Of a DNA stretch of 64,000 bases, positions 18,892 through 29,847 are shown in pieces; within the stretch, counting starts at the first letter, position 1; every line of letters begins with the position of its first letter. The notes under the pieces were generated by a model, which was given only the letters and a program-made list of their open reading frames with translations, was not told the origin of the DNA and made no database searches. The position numbers and the translations under genes were made by a program. Source of the stretch: Ceratopteris richardii (lineage: Eukaryota > Streptophyta > Polypodiopsida > Polypodiales > Pteridaceae). The stretch is taken from positions 91,591,132 to 91,655,131 of the forward strand of contig CM035407.1 of the NCBI GenBank assembly GCA_020310875.1. Direction: 5' to 3'.

Positions 18892-21800
18892 ATGGCAGAT
18901 GGATTTCCTTCATCAATTGACAAATTGGACAGAGGTAAGTACTCAGCTTGGTCATTAAGGATGGAAGCTTATCTCCAAGGTAGAAGTTTATATGGTTATG
19001 TGGCTGGAGATGAAGTTATGCCAAGTTTTCAGGAACAAAAGTCAACCAACACAAGAAGAGCAAGAAAGATTGAGAACATGGTGCTCCAAGGATGCACTTG
19101 CAAGGTCTTATCTCCTCAACTCTATCTCAGATTTTTTGTTGCCTCACATTAGAAGTTGTAAGACATCTCAGGAAGTGTGGGATGCACTTGAAGCTTTCTT
19201 TTCTTCAAGTACCAAAGCTAGGAAGCATCAACTATGGCTGGATTTCACAACTCTCAAGAAGGCTCCCAAACAAAATGTGACTGATTTTGTCACAAAGCTC
19301 AAGGACATAGCGGATCAGTTGGGAAGCATTGGAGAGGTAATAGATGAAGAGCAAATTGTAAGGCAGGTCATCAATGGCTTGAAGGCAGATGATAAGTGGG
19401 AAGCATTCACCACAGCTATGGATTTGTACATGGACATGCATGTACCTGATTTCAACGCACTCATTGGACAACTACTTACTCAAGAGGCAAAGCTTATCGA
19501 AAATGGAGAAAGCTCTAAAGGTAATCAATCTTCAGCTTTATACACGGATAAAAGCAAGTCTAAAGATAACAAAGGAAAGGCAAAGAAAGTGGATGATGAA
19601 GCAGGTACATATCAAGCTAACTATGCAGGTAGAGGAAGACATGGCAGAGGTAGAGGAAGAGGAGGTAGACAAGGCAGGGGGAGATCCCAAGACTCCAACT
19701 CATGTTCTATTTGTGGATTAACTAATCATACAACTGAAAATTGCTTTAGGAATTCGAGGAATCAAAGAGGCAGAGGATACAATAGAGGAAGTTATGGCTA
19801 CTCAAGAGGAAGGTTCAACAACTACCATGGCAACTACAACAACTACAATCATTCAAACTATCAAGGAGGCTACAAAGGAAGGAGAGACTACAATAACTAC
19901 ACAGAAGACTCAAACAAAGAGGATTCATTATTGATCATGAACATGGCTATGCCACAAGGTAAATTTGATGAGCATGTTTTCTACATAGATTCAGGTTGTT
20001 CAAATCATGTGGCAGGAAATGTGGCACTCCTATCAGATTTAGAAGATCCAAGGAATAAGCATGAGGTACAAACAGGAGATGATACAAAACATCCTGTGGA
20101 GAAAATAGGCAATATCAAAGCACCTGATGGAAACATCAACCTACTCAGTAAGGTACTCTATGTTCCTACCATTACAAAGAATTTGATAAGTGTTGGGCAG
20201 ATAGTAGAGAAAGGGTTGCAAGTCAGGTTCACAAAAGCAGCAGCATTTGTTGAAGATCCAAGTCAAGGATTCAGAAGAATTGCAAAAGGTGAAAAGACAG
20301 GTAGATTGTTCACATTTGAATTACAGGACACTAGAAACATTACTCTCTTTAATTATGGTAGTCAGACACTCACAGAATTGGAAGTATGGCACAAAAGGTT
20401 AGCACATATTGGTGAAAGGTCATTAAAGCAAATCTGCAGGGACCAAAGTGTACTTGGACTTCCTAATTTGTCAAAACAACATATGATTTATAAGTGTAGT
20501 GCATGTCAATTTGGAAAGTCTCACAGGTTACCATTCATGAAGAAAGGTTATATGCATGGAGATCTCTTGGAGTTGGTTCATACAGATGTATGGGGACCTA
20601 GCAAGGAAGCTTCAATATCTGGATCAAGGTATTATGTTTCCTTTATTGATGATTGCAGCAGATGGACTATCCTATTCTTTATGAAACACAAAGATGAAGT
20701 TTTTTCATGTTTCAAAAGATATTTGGCTCTTGTGGAGAATCAAACAGGTAAATCACTAAAAAGGCTAAGGTCAGATGGAGGGGGAGAATACTTCTCCCAT
20801 GATTTTGATTCTTTTCTTCAAGAAAGAGGAATCAAAAGAGAGGTAACTACAAGGTACACTCCTGAGCAAAATGGAGTGGCAAAAAGGAGGAATAGGACAA
20901 TTGTTGAAGCTGCAAGGTCTATGTTAAATGAAAAGCATTTACCTAATTACTTATGGGCTGAGGCTGTATCTACAGCCACTTACTTGATTAACAGGTTGCC
21001 TTAAAAATCCCTTGATGGGATGACTCCATATGAGGCTTGGAATGGAAGAAGACAGATCATTGTAAAATTTTTGGATGTATTGCTTTTGCTCATGTTCCTT
21101 CACAGGTTAGAGGCAAGATGGATCCAAAGGCAGAAAGGTGTGTATTTATTGGATATGACAAGAATCAAAAGGGCTACAGGTTATACAACCCTACCAACAA
21201 AGGATTCTTGGTAAGCAGAGATGTAGTTTTTGATGAGAACAATTCATGGTATGAAGATTCATGTAGGAAGATCAATTTACCATATGATCTTGAAGAAGAT
21301 TTTCCAAAGCTTGGTAGAGAACAATCAAAGATTGAAGAACAAGACACCTCAGAGGATGATGAAGAATCTCACATGGAAAAGATCAAAGCATGGAAGTCTA
21401 AAGGTAAAGCAAAATTGCAGGAACTTGGACATGAAGCAGAATCATCACATCATGGCCTAAGAAGATCTATGAGGGAAAAGAAAAAACCAGAAAGGTATGG
21501 GTTTGATACCTCATTAGTAACTAAACATTCTATCTACATAGCACAGGACATAAACCAAGAGGAGTCATCATCATTTGAAGAGGCCAAAGCAAAAACAGAA
21601 TGGAAGCATGCAATGAAGGAAGAGATTGAAGCACTTGAGGAAAACAACACTTGGGATTTGGTGCCCAAGACTTCATCCATGAAGGTAATAGGCTCAAGAT
21701 GGGTCTATAAACTCAAGAAGAATTCTGATGGTTCCATTAACAGGTATAAGGCAAGGCTTGTAGCAAAAGGCTTTGCACAAACTCAGGGAATTGATTATGA

Positions 21801-23094
21801 GGAGACCTTCTCTCCCGTGGCAAAGATGCCTACTATTAGGGTTTTGCTTAGTATTGCCTCTTCCAAGAATTGGAAGATACTTCAACTAGATGTAAAGAAT
21901 GCATTTTTGAATGGTTGGATAACAGAAGAGGTATATATGGCACAACCACCTGGTTTTGAGAATCAAGTTTATCCTGATTATGTGTGTAAACTTAACAAAG
22001 CATTGTATGGTCTCAAGCAAGCTCCAAGAGCTTGGAATTTCAGGCTTGTTTCATTCTTGCAGGACAAAGGCTTTCAACCAAGCAAGGCAGATCCTTCACT
22101 CTTTATTAAAAAGAGTAATTCTGAGGTCATCTATCTATGTGTATCTGTAGATGACATTATATTGACAGGAAATGATGCAGATGGTATGAAGAAGATCAAA
22201 GATCAGATGAGAGAAGAGTTCAAGATAAGTGATTTGGGTTCACTTACCTACTTCCTAGGTTTGGAAGTTGTCTACAAAGATCATGGTTTGTTTCTCACTC
22301 AAAGAAAGTACATTAAGGACATGTTGGCAAAATTCAAGATGCAAGATTGTAAGATTGCAAGTACTCCAATGGAGGTCAATCACAAATTGAGCTCACATGA
22401 AGGTGAACTCATAGAGGACATCACATCATATCAAAGTCTAGTGGGTAGTCTCAACTATGCCACATTGACAAGAGTAGATATATGTTACAGTGTGAGTGTG
22501 CTAAGACAATTTATGCACACACCAAGGAAACAACATATGGATGCTGCCAAAAGGATTCTCAAGTATCTCAAAGGAACCATAAATGAAGGACTTTATTATC
22601 CTTATGTATCTGATTTAGGTTTGAAGCTATTTTCTTATGCAGATTGGGCTGGCTCCAAGGAAGATAGAAGGAGCACTTCAGGTTATCTTACCTTTTCAAG
22701 TTCAAAGCTTATTTCATGGTCATCCAAGAAGCAACCCACAGTTGCTCTCTCTTCTACTGAAGCTGAATATAGAGGTCTTGCCATAGCTACACAAGAAGCT
22801 ATGTGGATGAAGACATTATTCAAAGATCTTGGATTGGAGTTTGGAACTCCAACTATTTTTGGTGACAATATGAGTTCTATTCATTTGGCTACTAATCCTA
22901 TTTTGCATGCAAGGACTAAACATATTGAAGTTCATTATCACTATGTACGAGAAAAGGTTCTAAGCAAAGAGATTCAAATATCATATGTGTCCACTCATCA
23001 ACAATGTGCAGATATTCTAACCAAAGCATTGGATGGTACAAAGCTTTGCAAATTCAAGGCTATGATTGGTTTGCAGGTAATCTTGGAAGATTGA
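18892..23094 (+). pseudogene. copia-1 gag-pol polyprotein (gag, protease, integrase, RT, RNase H), disrupted
   Basis: ATG at 18892 just after the primer site. A one-base frameshift near 19035-19045 splits gag. Gag continues with a Gly/Arg-rich segment and a zinc knuckle CSICGLTNHTTENC (about 19702-19743). Protease shows YIDSGCSNH (about 19983). The integrase HHCC region runs about 20385-20510. The core has HTDVWGP and RSDGGGEY, but the third acidic residue (normally E in NGVAER) is AAA/Lys at 20882-20884. A TAA at 21002-21004 and a second frameshift near 21045 follow. RT has AFLNGWI and VSVDD in place of YVDD. RNase H has WSSKKQPTVALSSTEAEY and ends with the tribal tail TKHIEVHYH. The domain order is standard Ty1/copia. 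Confidence 0.93.
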
Positions 23095-23114
23095 AGACCT
23101 CAAGCATACTTGGC

Positions 23115-23125
23115 TTGAGGGGGAG
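23115..23125 (+). other. polypurine tract of copia-1
   Basis: GAGGGGGAG-type purine run directly before the 3' LTR at 23127, preceded by GGCTT. Confidence 0.75.
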
Positions 23126-23126
23126 C

Positions 23127-24398
23127 TATTGGAGCAAGTCTATGACAAGCCTAAGTATTGGCTTGAGTCTCACAAAGTCTTAGAAGAAGCTTTAAAAAGA
23201 AGACTATGTAAAGTTCACTTGTGAACTACCTCTTGTAACTTTTGAAGAGTTTACTTAATGTAAAAGTAAGAGAATCTTAAGTGGTTGAGTCCACTTGATC
23301 AAGAATGGAAAGAGGAGCCACGAATTCGTGATTTGTGGTAGGTAGAGAATCAAATCAATCATTGATTGATTGGAGAGTGATTGAGGGAAGTTAGCCTCCC
23401 AAACTCAACTATAAATAGATGGCAGTTTTAGTCGTGGTTAGAGAGACCTATGTGAAGACCTCCAAGAGCTGAGCTTTATGCCATATCAAGGTGTGATTAT
23501 AAGGCACACATATGTATCAGTAAGTCATTGTATTGTACAAGAAATATACTTTCATTTTCATGATTATTTGGTTTCATCTTTCCATGTTCTTGTGAAGTGT
23601 ACTACTCACTACCATTACTCTCAGTTTTCTCAGTCAGCTTGCAGAGATGTTTTCTCTGAGCTTGGTGCATCAGTTTCAGTGATTTAACTTGGTAAAGTTA
23701 GCTCTATAAGTCTACTATATGCTCACAAATTTTCATGTCATTTGGATGTTGCAATCTTCAGTTATGTTCATTTGAAGTCAACAGGGTCTCTTCATCTTCA
23801 CTTCTCTGTCAGGTACCCGACTTTTTCACTCATCTTGTCAGAGCCATTTCTTAGTGGTTACTTATCCAAATTCAATGATTTAAAGCTTGTTGGATTCCGC
23901 TTACTGTCTAGTATAAGCATACAATTTTTCATAATCATTGAATTTCTATATTTTGAGTTATGTTGATTTTTCTGCTCACTGGTCTATTTCTGTAGCAGCC
24001 CGTGAAAATTGGGATGATGTTATCACTTGTTAAAACTCCTTCTCAGTGTGTGGTTCATTATTTTTGATGAGATTACTCTTGAAAGCTAGCTCTTTAAGTT
24101 GCCTAGACTTCCCCAAGAGGAATTGAGCTAATTGCTTCTGTGCTCAGAGAATTATGTAAAACACTGGACAGGTGTATGAACCAAGAATAGCAAGTTTTCA
24201 CCTCTGAGCTAACTCCAACTTATCTGTTTTGATCTATCTTTTTGAGAGTGATCTTCCAAGGTACATAGGGTGTTTAATACATCCATTGGCAAGCTAAAAG
24301 GGCCCACCATCTACTCCTGGAGTTCATTTGGCTGGTGTAGATCAAGGATTTTGCAACACCTCTTCATCTTCAAACACATACTTATCCATCTCTTCACA
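23127..24398 (+). repeat. 3' LTR of copia-1
   Basis: Same length as the 5' LTR. Its first dinucleotide has decayed from TG to TA (TATTGGAG). It is followed by the target duplication TCAAC. Confidence 0.95.
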
Positions 24399-24403
24399 TC
24401 AAC

Positions 24404-25398
24404 ATGGTAGTGAACCAGAAAATAAAGCACTAGAAGAAGAGTATTTAGAGGAGTTTGTTTAGAAACTTCTGACAGACAGAGAATCCAGAATGGAATTCAT
24501 TAGAAAAATGCATGATAAATACGAGGAACAGATTGTTACATTTGCTTTAAATAAAGGGATAAATCCTGATCAACATCATTGGGCTGCAGATGGATTAGGC
24601 ATACCTTTGTGCATGATCATGGAAAGTATTAAAAACTATCAGTTGGCAAGGGTGGGATTACCTCCAAACAAGTATCTAGAATATGAGGAAGATATCAATG
24701 TGACCAAGGAGCTATTTGAAAAAGCTAATCCCAAATGGAGGAATAGATGGTTGGATGCTAATAAAGAGTGCAAAAAAATATGGAAGGAAGCACCTATTCA
24801 GCTGAAAATTAACCCAGCATACTGCCCAGTAGCAAGGAGAAGAGAGTGGATAATTTTTTGGGAAAGAAGGAAAGAAGGACAAATTCCATCCAAATGGTTG
24901 AATTTTCCAAAGATAGCAGGTCCAAAGGCAGGAACATGGCCCACAAAGAAGTATATGGTGGACACGACTGAATCTGTCATATCCACATACAAGGATGTTA
25001 ATGATGCAACATGTATTTTATTAGTCAGAGTAATGAGACTCATCTTGGCATGCATAGATACCTATACAGATAGAGATGCCAGAGTTCTCAATTATATTGG
25101 CTTCAATTCACCGATTGATGCTTTAATATTTGATCTCAGTGAAACACCTGAGATAATATGTTTGATGGCTTATTATAGCAGAATAATATTTTTGGGCAGC
25201 CATTATCTCCAGATTTTTGAAGATGCATTTGATTATGGGTTCTTTGAAAGGGAATCAGAGATACTTGGAAACTTGTCAGTAGTCACAAAGTCTCGACTCA
25301 CTGCTTATGAAGCTGCATATACAGAGTATCTGAAAAAAGATGTAATGATAAACCAGAGGCTGCTGTGCAGTGGAGGAAACCACTATTTGAGATGGTAA
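24404..25398 (+). pseudogene. C-terminal part of the gypsy 3' ORF
   Basis: After the copia element an acidic stretch with one stop (about 24460) leads into a 300-residue open frame from the ATG at 24490. It looks globular, with many aromatic residues and several Trp. The region around 25000-25230 (a hydrophobic L..R..RLIL..I..YT pattern, later H-Y-L-Q) resembles the end of the long ORF in the element at 27,794-34,963 (around 33930-34130). This supports a shared architecture of globular N-terminus, coiled coil, globular C-terminus. No catalytic motif is visible and the function is unknown. Confidence 0.6.
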
Positions 25399-25525
25399 AC
25401 AATTTGAACATTACAGAAAGAAAGAGCCATGACCTACTGTCACAGGTGTATCAAAGGAAAAAGAAGTGAAGAAAGTTTTCATGGAATATCATCTAGAATG
25501 TCTTTTGTCAGGAGCCAAAAGGTCT

Positions 25526-25538
25526 AGGAGGGGAAGAA
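25526..25538 (+). other. polypurine tract of the gypsy element
   Basis: AGGAGGGGAAGAA, uninterrupted purines, lies immediately before a TG that could open the 3' LTR. This is the expected site for plus-strand DNA priming. Confidence 0.6.
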
Positions 25539-26055
25539 TGTATTTTTGATGAGAAATAATTGTAAAATGCCAAAAAATAATAAAAAATATTTATGTAAAT
25601 GATGTAAAAATAAGGAAGAGTCTTCCTTATGAAGAATAGAATCATATGTAATTTTTCTAGAATTTTTGAAGACTCTTAGATAGCATATTTTTAGATTAGA
25701 AGAGGAAAGGACCAAAATTCAAGTGTGAGAAGGGACACTTGAAAATGTATAAAAGACAATTTCCTCTATTATGAGAGGGTTGGTTATTTGTATTTGTTGC
25801 TATCCAAGTGAAGAGAGAAGTTTCCTGCAGAAAATCGTGTTTCTTCCTTTTGTGTGATTTCTTTGATTTGTTGAGTCTATTCTATGTGTATCCATGGTGA
25901 TTTGTAAGCTTCTATTGTGTATTTCTGATGAATGTGTATGAAGAGAGTTGATTGCTGATGTGTTGAGTGAGAAATTGATGAAGAATGGTGTTGGAGATGA
26001 AAATCGTCTATTTTCACAGAATCGTGATTGTCTCGTCTGAAGGTTACAGGTATCA
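25539..26055 (+). repeat. probable 3' LTR of the gypsy element (right end uncertain)
   Basis: It begins TGTATTTTTG right after a polypurine tract. It contains a TATA box (TATAAAAG, 25748-25755) and downstream a T-rich leader typical of an LTR R/U5 region. The end is tentatively placed at a CA near 26055. The 5' LTR is outside the window, so neither end can be checked by alignment. Confidence 0.45.
25748..25755 (+). promoter_or_regulatory. TATA box in the gypsy LTR
   Basis: TATAAAAG, about 210 bp into the putative LTR, is the usual setting for the U3 promoter of an LTR retrotransposon. Confidence 0.45.
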
Positions 26056-27793
26056 TTTTTTGAGTTTTGACTTTATGATTGTATTCTGCTGAGAAAACAA
26101 CATGTTTTAGATACCAAGATTATTGAAAATGGTGGAGTATTGCTCAAGATAATCCAAACCCTAGAAATTCCTCTTCATCTTCATTATTCTCAAAAATCCA
26201 GCCAGTTTTCTCTTATTTCTTGGATTCTATCATCTAGAAGGGGCTGTGGTCTCTTGTATACTCCCAAGATTGACAAATATAAGATGTATTGTTGATTCTT
26301 TATGCTAAATGATTGGAGAGGACAACTCCAAAGAGCAACAACAAACACCTTGTTTCTCAACAATAAGGGATTTGAATCCTTCCTCCATCTTATGTGAGTG
26401 TGCAAGTGATGCATGATGTTTTAGATCTCTCACAAATGTGTTGACTTCACGACGAAGATGTGCACGATATTGTGAGAAATCCAGTGCAACACTCAAGAAT
26501 GATGATGAGGATGAAAAATATGAAACAAAGAATATGGATCACAACCTCCTAATAAGATGAGAAGCAAATGCCACGTCGGGCTCAAATGTGGAGGTGATCG
26601 CAATTCGGGTGAATCGGATCCAATCGTGGCACATGTAGAGTGTATGAAACTAGTGAGTGTTGGAAGGTTTATGTGATAAAAATTGTGAAGGTGAAGATGA
26701 AGTTGGGTATGGGGAGGAGAGACGTCATGATTTGATTATGAAAGGGGAACATATGGATGTATGCATGATGAGAACAAAAAGAAAATCACACACATGAATC
26801 AATTTTTGAAAGGAAGAATGGTCGAAGAATGGAGCTTCTTATACACTTTTGAAAATTAATTCATATACATGCGTTCTTGTGGATGTATGCATGATGAGAA
26901 AAAAAAGAAAACCACACATGAATCAATTTCTGAAAGGAAGAATGGTCCAAGAATGGAGCTTCTTATACAGTTTCAAAACTGAATCATATGCATGGGTTTT
27001 TGTGGGTGGTATGAATGCATGTGGGTCATGATGTATAAATGAATTGAAATTTTTTCTCTCAATCTCAATGGATCATCCTTACTCGTTCAACGCATGACTA
27101 CGGAGCATTCTCACACATAGAAAGAAATAGAAGAAGACATGTAAAAACATATACGAGACTAAGAGATAAGAGCCGAGAGAGACATGAATTAGAAGATATT
27201 GTTATGTCATACATATATATGAATGTTGTGAAACTTCAAGCTAAGCATTCTACTGGTCAAAGGTGGTCCGCACGACCCTCTCACCATGAAAATTCAATCG
27301 AATGTCACACATAAGAGGATAGGTTCCACTTCATTGAACCTATGCCCTTCTAGGATCGTAATGTGTTTCTAAAGAAGTCTAAGACTCACAAAGCCAGCTC
27401 TAACTCACTCACATGCTCCACTGAGGGTGAGCAAAGAAAGAGAAACTGGGTTTATGAGCCTATCCTAGATCGGAAGTCTAAAAAGTTGATTCTAGGAACT
27501 ATGCTCTTACTAGCCCACCTTGGATCCTCACACGCTCAACTAAGGGTGATCATCTCAAGGAAGCCATGTGCTAGCAAGGGCCCTATGGATGCCTAACAAT
27601 GATGTTATAGGAGTTTGGAGGAGGGTTTATATAGTCTTTTGAATGAATTTGGGCCCTTGGATCTAGACAAAGCAATTCTCAACGCTAGGATTAACTGCTT
27701 TTGATAACAGCCATTGGATTTATCAAATGGATGGCTAAGATTGGTTCTTTATATGATATCTAGGGCGAAGGGATGAAAATTAGGCGCATCCAT
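26056..27793. other. unassigned AT-rich region with a 126-bp tandem duplication
   Basis: No gene is recognised. A segment beginning GGATGTATGCATGATGAG occurs at about 26755 and again at 26881 (period 126 bp, about 90% similar), probably a simple tandem duplication. Two sentences of similar sequence around 27410-27430 and 27530-27550 (CTC-AC-GGGTGA pattern) hint at another degenerate repeat. The right edge is the LTR element starting at 27794. Confidence 0.5.
26755..27005 (+). repeat. tandem duplication, two copies of about 126 bp
   Basis: Copies 26755-26880 and 26881-27005 share ATGCATGATGAGAA, AATCAATTT-TGAAAGGAAGA and GAATGGAGCTTCTTATACA with scattered substitutions and one short deletion. 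Confidence 0.75.
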
Positions 27794-28456
27794 TGTTGGC
27801 AATAGTCAGAGGCATAGAAGACGTAGAAGCATGTAAAGACAGAGCACAATGCAGTAGCAGGGAGTCAGTCGAATCATTTTTCAAAGAAGTATGTTTTATA
27901 AATACTTTCCAAAAAACCTCCAACAATGATTTTCATCACTTTTGTACCATATGTAACATAGGAAAACCCTTTTTCGTAATTATATTCTCTATTTTCTGTA
28001 AGACGGGGAGTCCTCGAGCTTGAGGAGCTTAGGTAGAATGAGCATACCACTTTTGGCTATTTTTAGATATTGTTTACCCTTTCAAATAGCACCTAGAACC
28101 TATTTTTTAACTATGCCAGCCACTAGATATGAAACCGATTAAAACTAGTCTAGAATCTATAAAAAGAGCTAGAGAGCTCATTTTTTAGGTTAGCTTGTGT
28201 GAGTAGAGAAGAGCCTAGAGCTATTTTGAGCTTGTAATTGATCTTAAGCAATAGAGTCTATTTTCCTACCTTCCATTGTGTCTTGCTTGTCTCCTACATG
28301 TGTGTGTGTATGTGTGTGTGCATCTCCATGCTTCTCACCTTCACTCTCACTACATCTCACATTCACGATATTCATATCACTCCTATCTCTTTCGCGGATT
28401 GACATTAAGGAGGTGGAGCTTCTTAATGTGGTTCTCACCATTGTGCTAGAGCAACA
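27794..28456 (+). repeat. 5' LTR of the pol-less element
   Basis: 663 bp. Contains CTATAAAAAGAG (about 28157-28168), a likely TATA box, and a TG-rich patch (28300-28322). Ends GCTAGAGCAACA. Confidence 0.92.
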
Positions 28457-28464
28457 CCAAATTT

Positions 28465-28482
28465 GGTGCCGTTGCCGGGGAT
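28465..28482 (+). other. primer-binding site (tRNA-Asp)
   Basis: TGGTGCCGTTGCCGGGGA differs by one base from the complement of the 3' end of plant tRNA-Asp (GTC). This is the primer type of several plant gypsy lineages. Confidence 0.85.
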
Positions 28483-29847
28483 CGAGTCTAGGACAAATGT
28501 GTGATGGTAAGAGTATATCGAGAGGTGGCGTTGGAAGGTTAAAATTTCAGTTTTTGTTGTTGTTTTTAATTAGGTTTTTGTGTTTTTCATCTCCCCTAAA
28601 CTCCTTCTTCACCACCGCATCATCATCTTCCACCTCGACAAATTCAGAAAATTCACCATATCCACCCATTCTCCTCATTTCCCCTCATTTGTGCATGCGA
28701 GAGAGAGAGAGCTTTTGTGACTGCACGTACTTGTGTGTTTTTGAGTTTTCTTGTAGATACAGAGCTCCAGTGCATCAGGAAAGCTTCCAAAAGGTGGCTA
28801 TTTTAAGAATCCAAATGGGGACCATTGCCAATTAGGTGGGTTGCATCAGAGGTCAGGTGGATTGCATTAGCAACCACATGGGCAAAACACCCTACAGTGC
28901 CCATCCTTCCACACTTACTACGGACTGGCCTAGATTTTTGATACAAAACAAAGCACTTCCTAATGGGTAGGTTTTGCAAGTGTTGGACCTCCCTTCTTTT
29001 CGAAAGCAGAGTGTCCATCCGACCTCTCAACCTCAACCACTAAGGAGTCAACCACAATGGAGGAACCCAGACTGACGACAATATCAGACGACACAAAGAC
29101 AGCAGCCATATCAGTATCACAAAGCAAGAGGCATGAGACAAATATGGGTGCCAAAAGGACAGAAAGCACTGACAGATTTCAACAATGTAGACAATGATAA
29201 GAAGATGTCAATGAAGAATCAGAGGCAGTATCCAACATCTCCTCGAGCTTCTTCTACAAGTTTGAACATTCGATAGATTTGGATCGCCAAGATGTACCTT
29301 ATGAATCGACCCACACCCACATAGATTTGGGAACCCAAATAGTGTATTATAGCTCAACCCTCAAGCCATGTAATATATACCCATGAGAAACCTTTTCACC
29401 CCTCAGTACCACCTCCACTACCACCTTTTGCCCCTCAGAAGAAACATACTACCCGCTCAGCAACTCTTAGGAAGTGGATACCGAAACGTATCCAGATGTC
29501 TTCTCCGACCCCCTTATCTAACATTACTCCCATCCCGACTAAACACTACCCTTGTAATAACTCATTCACAACTGAACCTTGTACAGATCCACACACGATA
29601 ACCCAACATCACTGTAATAACATCTCATCAAGAAATGTATGCATCATCTGAAGCATATAGGTGTCTAGAGACCTACACTAGTATGGAAAAAATCATTCCA
29701 TAAACCACCTCACAACACTCGGCTACACGGGTTACACATCGCTTATGGAAAGGGATTGCGGTCTCACTTTAATGGGATCATGATTAATTTTCATACTAAT
29801 GTGCTAATCTTTTGTAGCAAATCTTCTACACACTCGCATCATTCATC
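28483..29847 (+). other. leader of the pol-less element, no clear coding sequence
   Basis: About 1.4 kb from the primer site to the ATG at 29848, broken by stops in all frames. It may hold a decayed gag, but no Trp-rich gag core or zinc knuckle can be identified. Confidence 0.5.

Larger units (their letters stand above)
17594..24398 (+). mobile_element. near-complete Ty1/copia element (copia-1)
   Basis: LTRs of 1,272 bp each (17594-18865 and 23127-24398) flank a tRNA-iMet primer site, gag-pol and a polypurine tract. The target duplication TCAAC is perfect (17589-17593 and 24399-24403). Counting by eye, the LTRs differ at about 31 positions (2.4%) with no indels, so this is one of the younger insertions here. 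The coding region has two frameshifts, one stop and a lost integrase residue, so it cannot move by itself. It interrupts the 3' ORF of the gypsy element. Confidence 0.95.
1..26055 (+). mobile_element. Ty3/gypsy LTR retrotransposon, 5' truncated by the window, split by two nested insertions
   Basis: Reading left to right the element shows a pol frame (287-4216), a spacer, a long extra 3' ORF (5221-8403, resumed at 17540-17593 and 24404-25398), a polypurine tract (25526-25538) and a probable 3' LTR. The 5' LTR, primer site and gag lie left of the window. The DNA transposon (8404-17539) and a copia element (17594-24398, plus its target duplication) interrupt the 3' ORF, so this is the oldest layer here. 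The right limit is uncertain because the 5' LTR is not available for comparison. The extra ORF lies where env-like genes sit in some plant gypsy lineages, but its sequence looks coiled-coil rather than envelope-like. Confidence 0.75.

Noticed and set aside
28278-28835. Open frame rich in Cys, Val and Ser over the 5' LTR end
   Set aside because: It is translation of a TG-repeat and LTR/primer-site sequence, with no domain; the same shadow appears in the other LTR.
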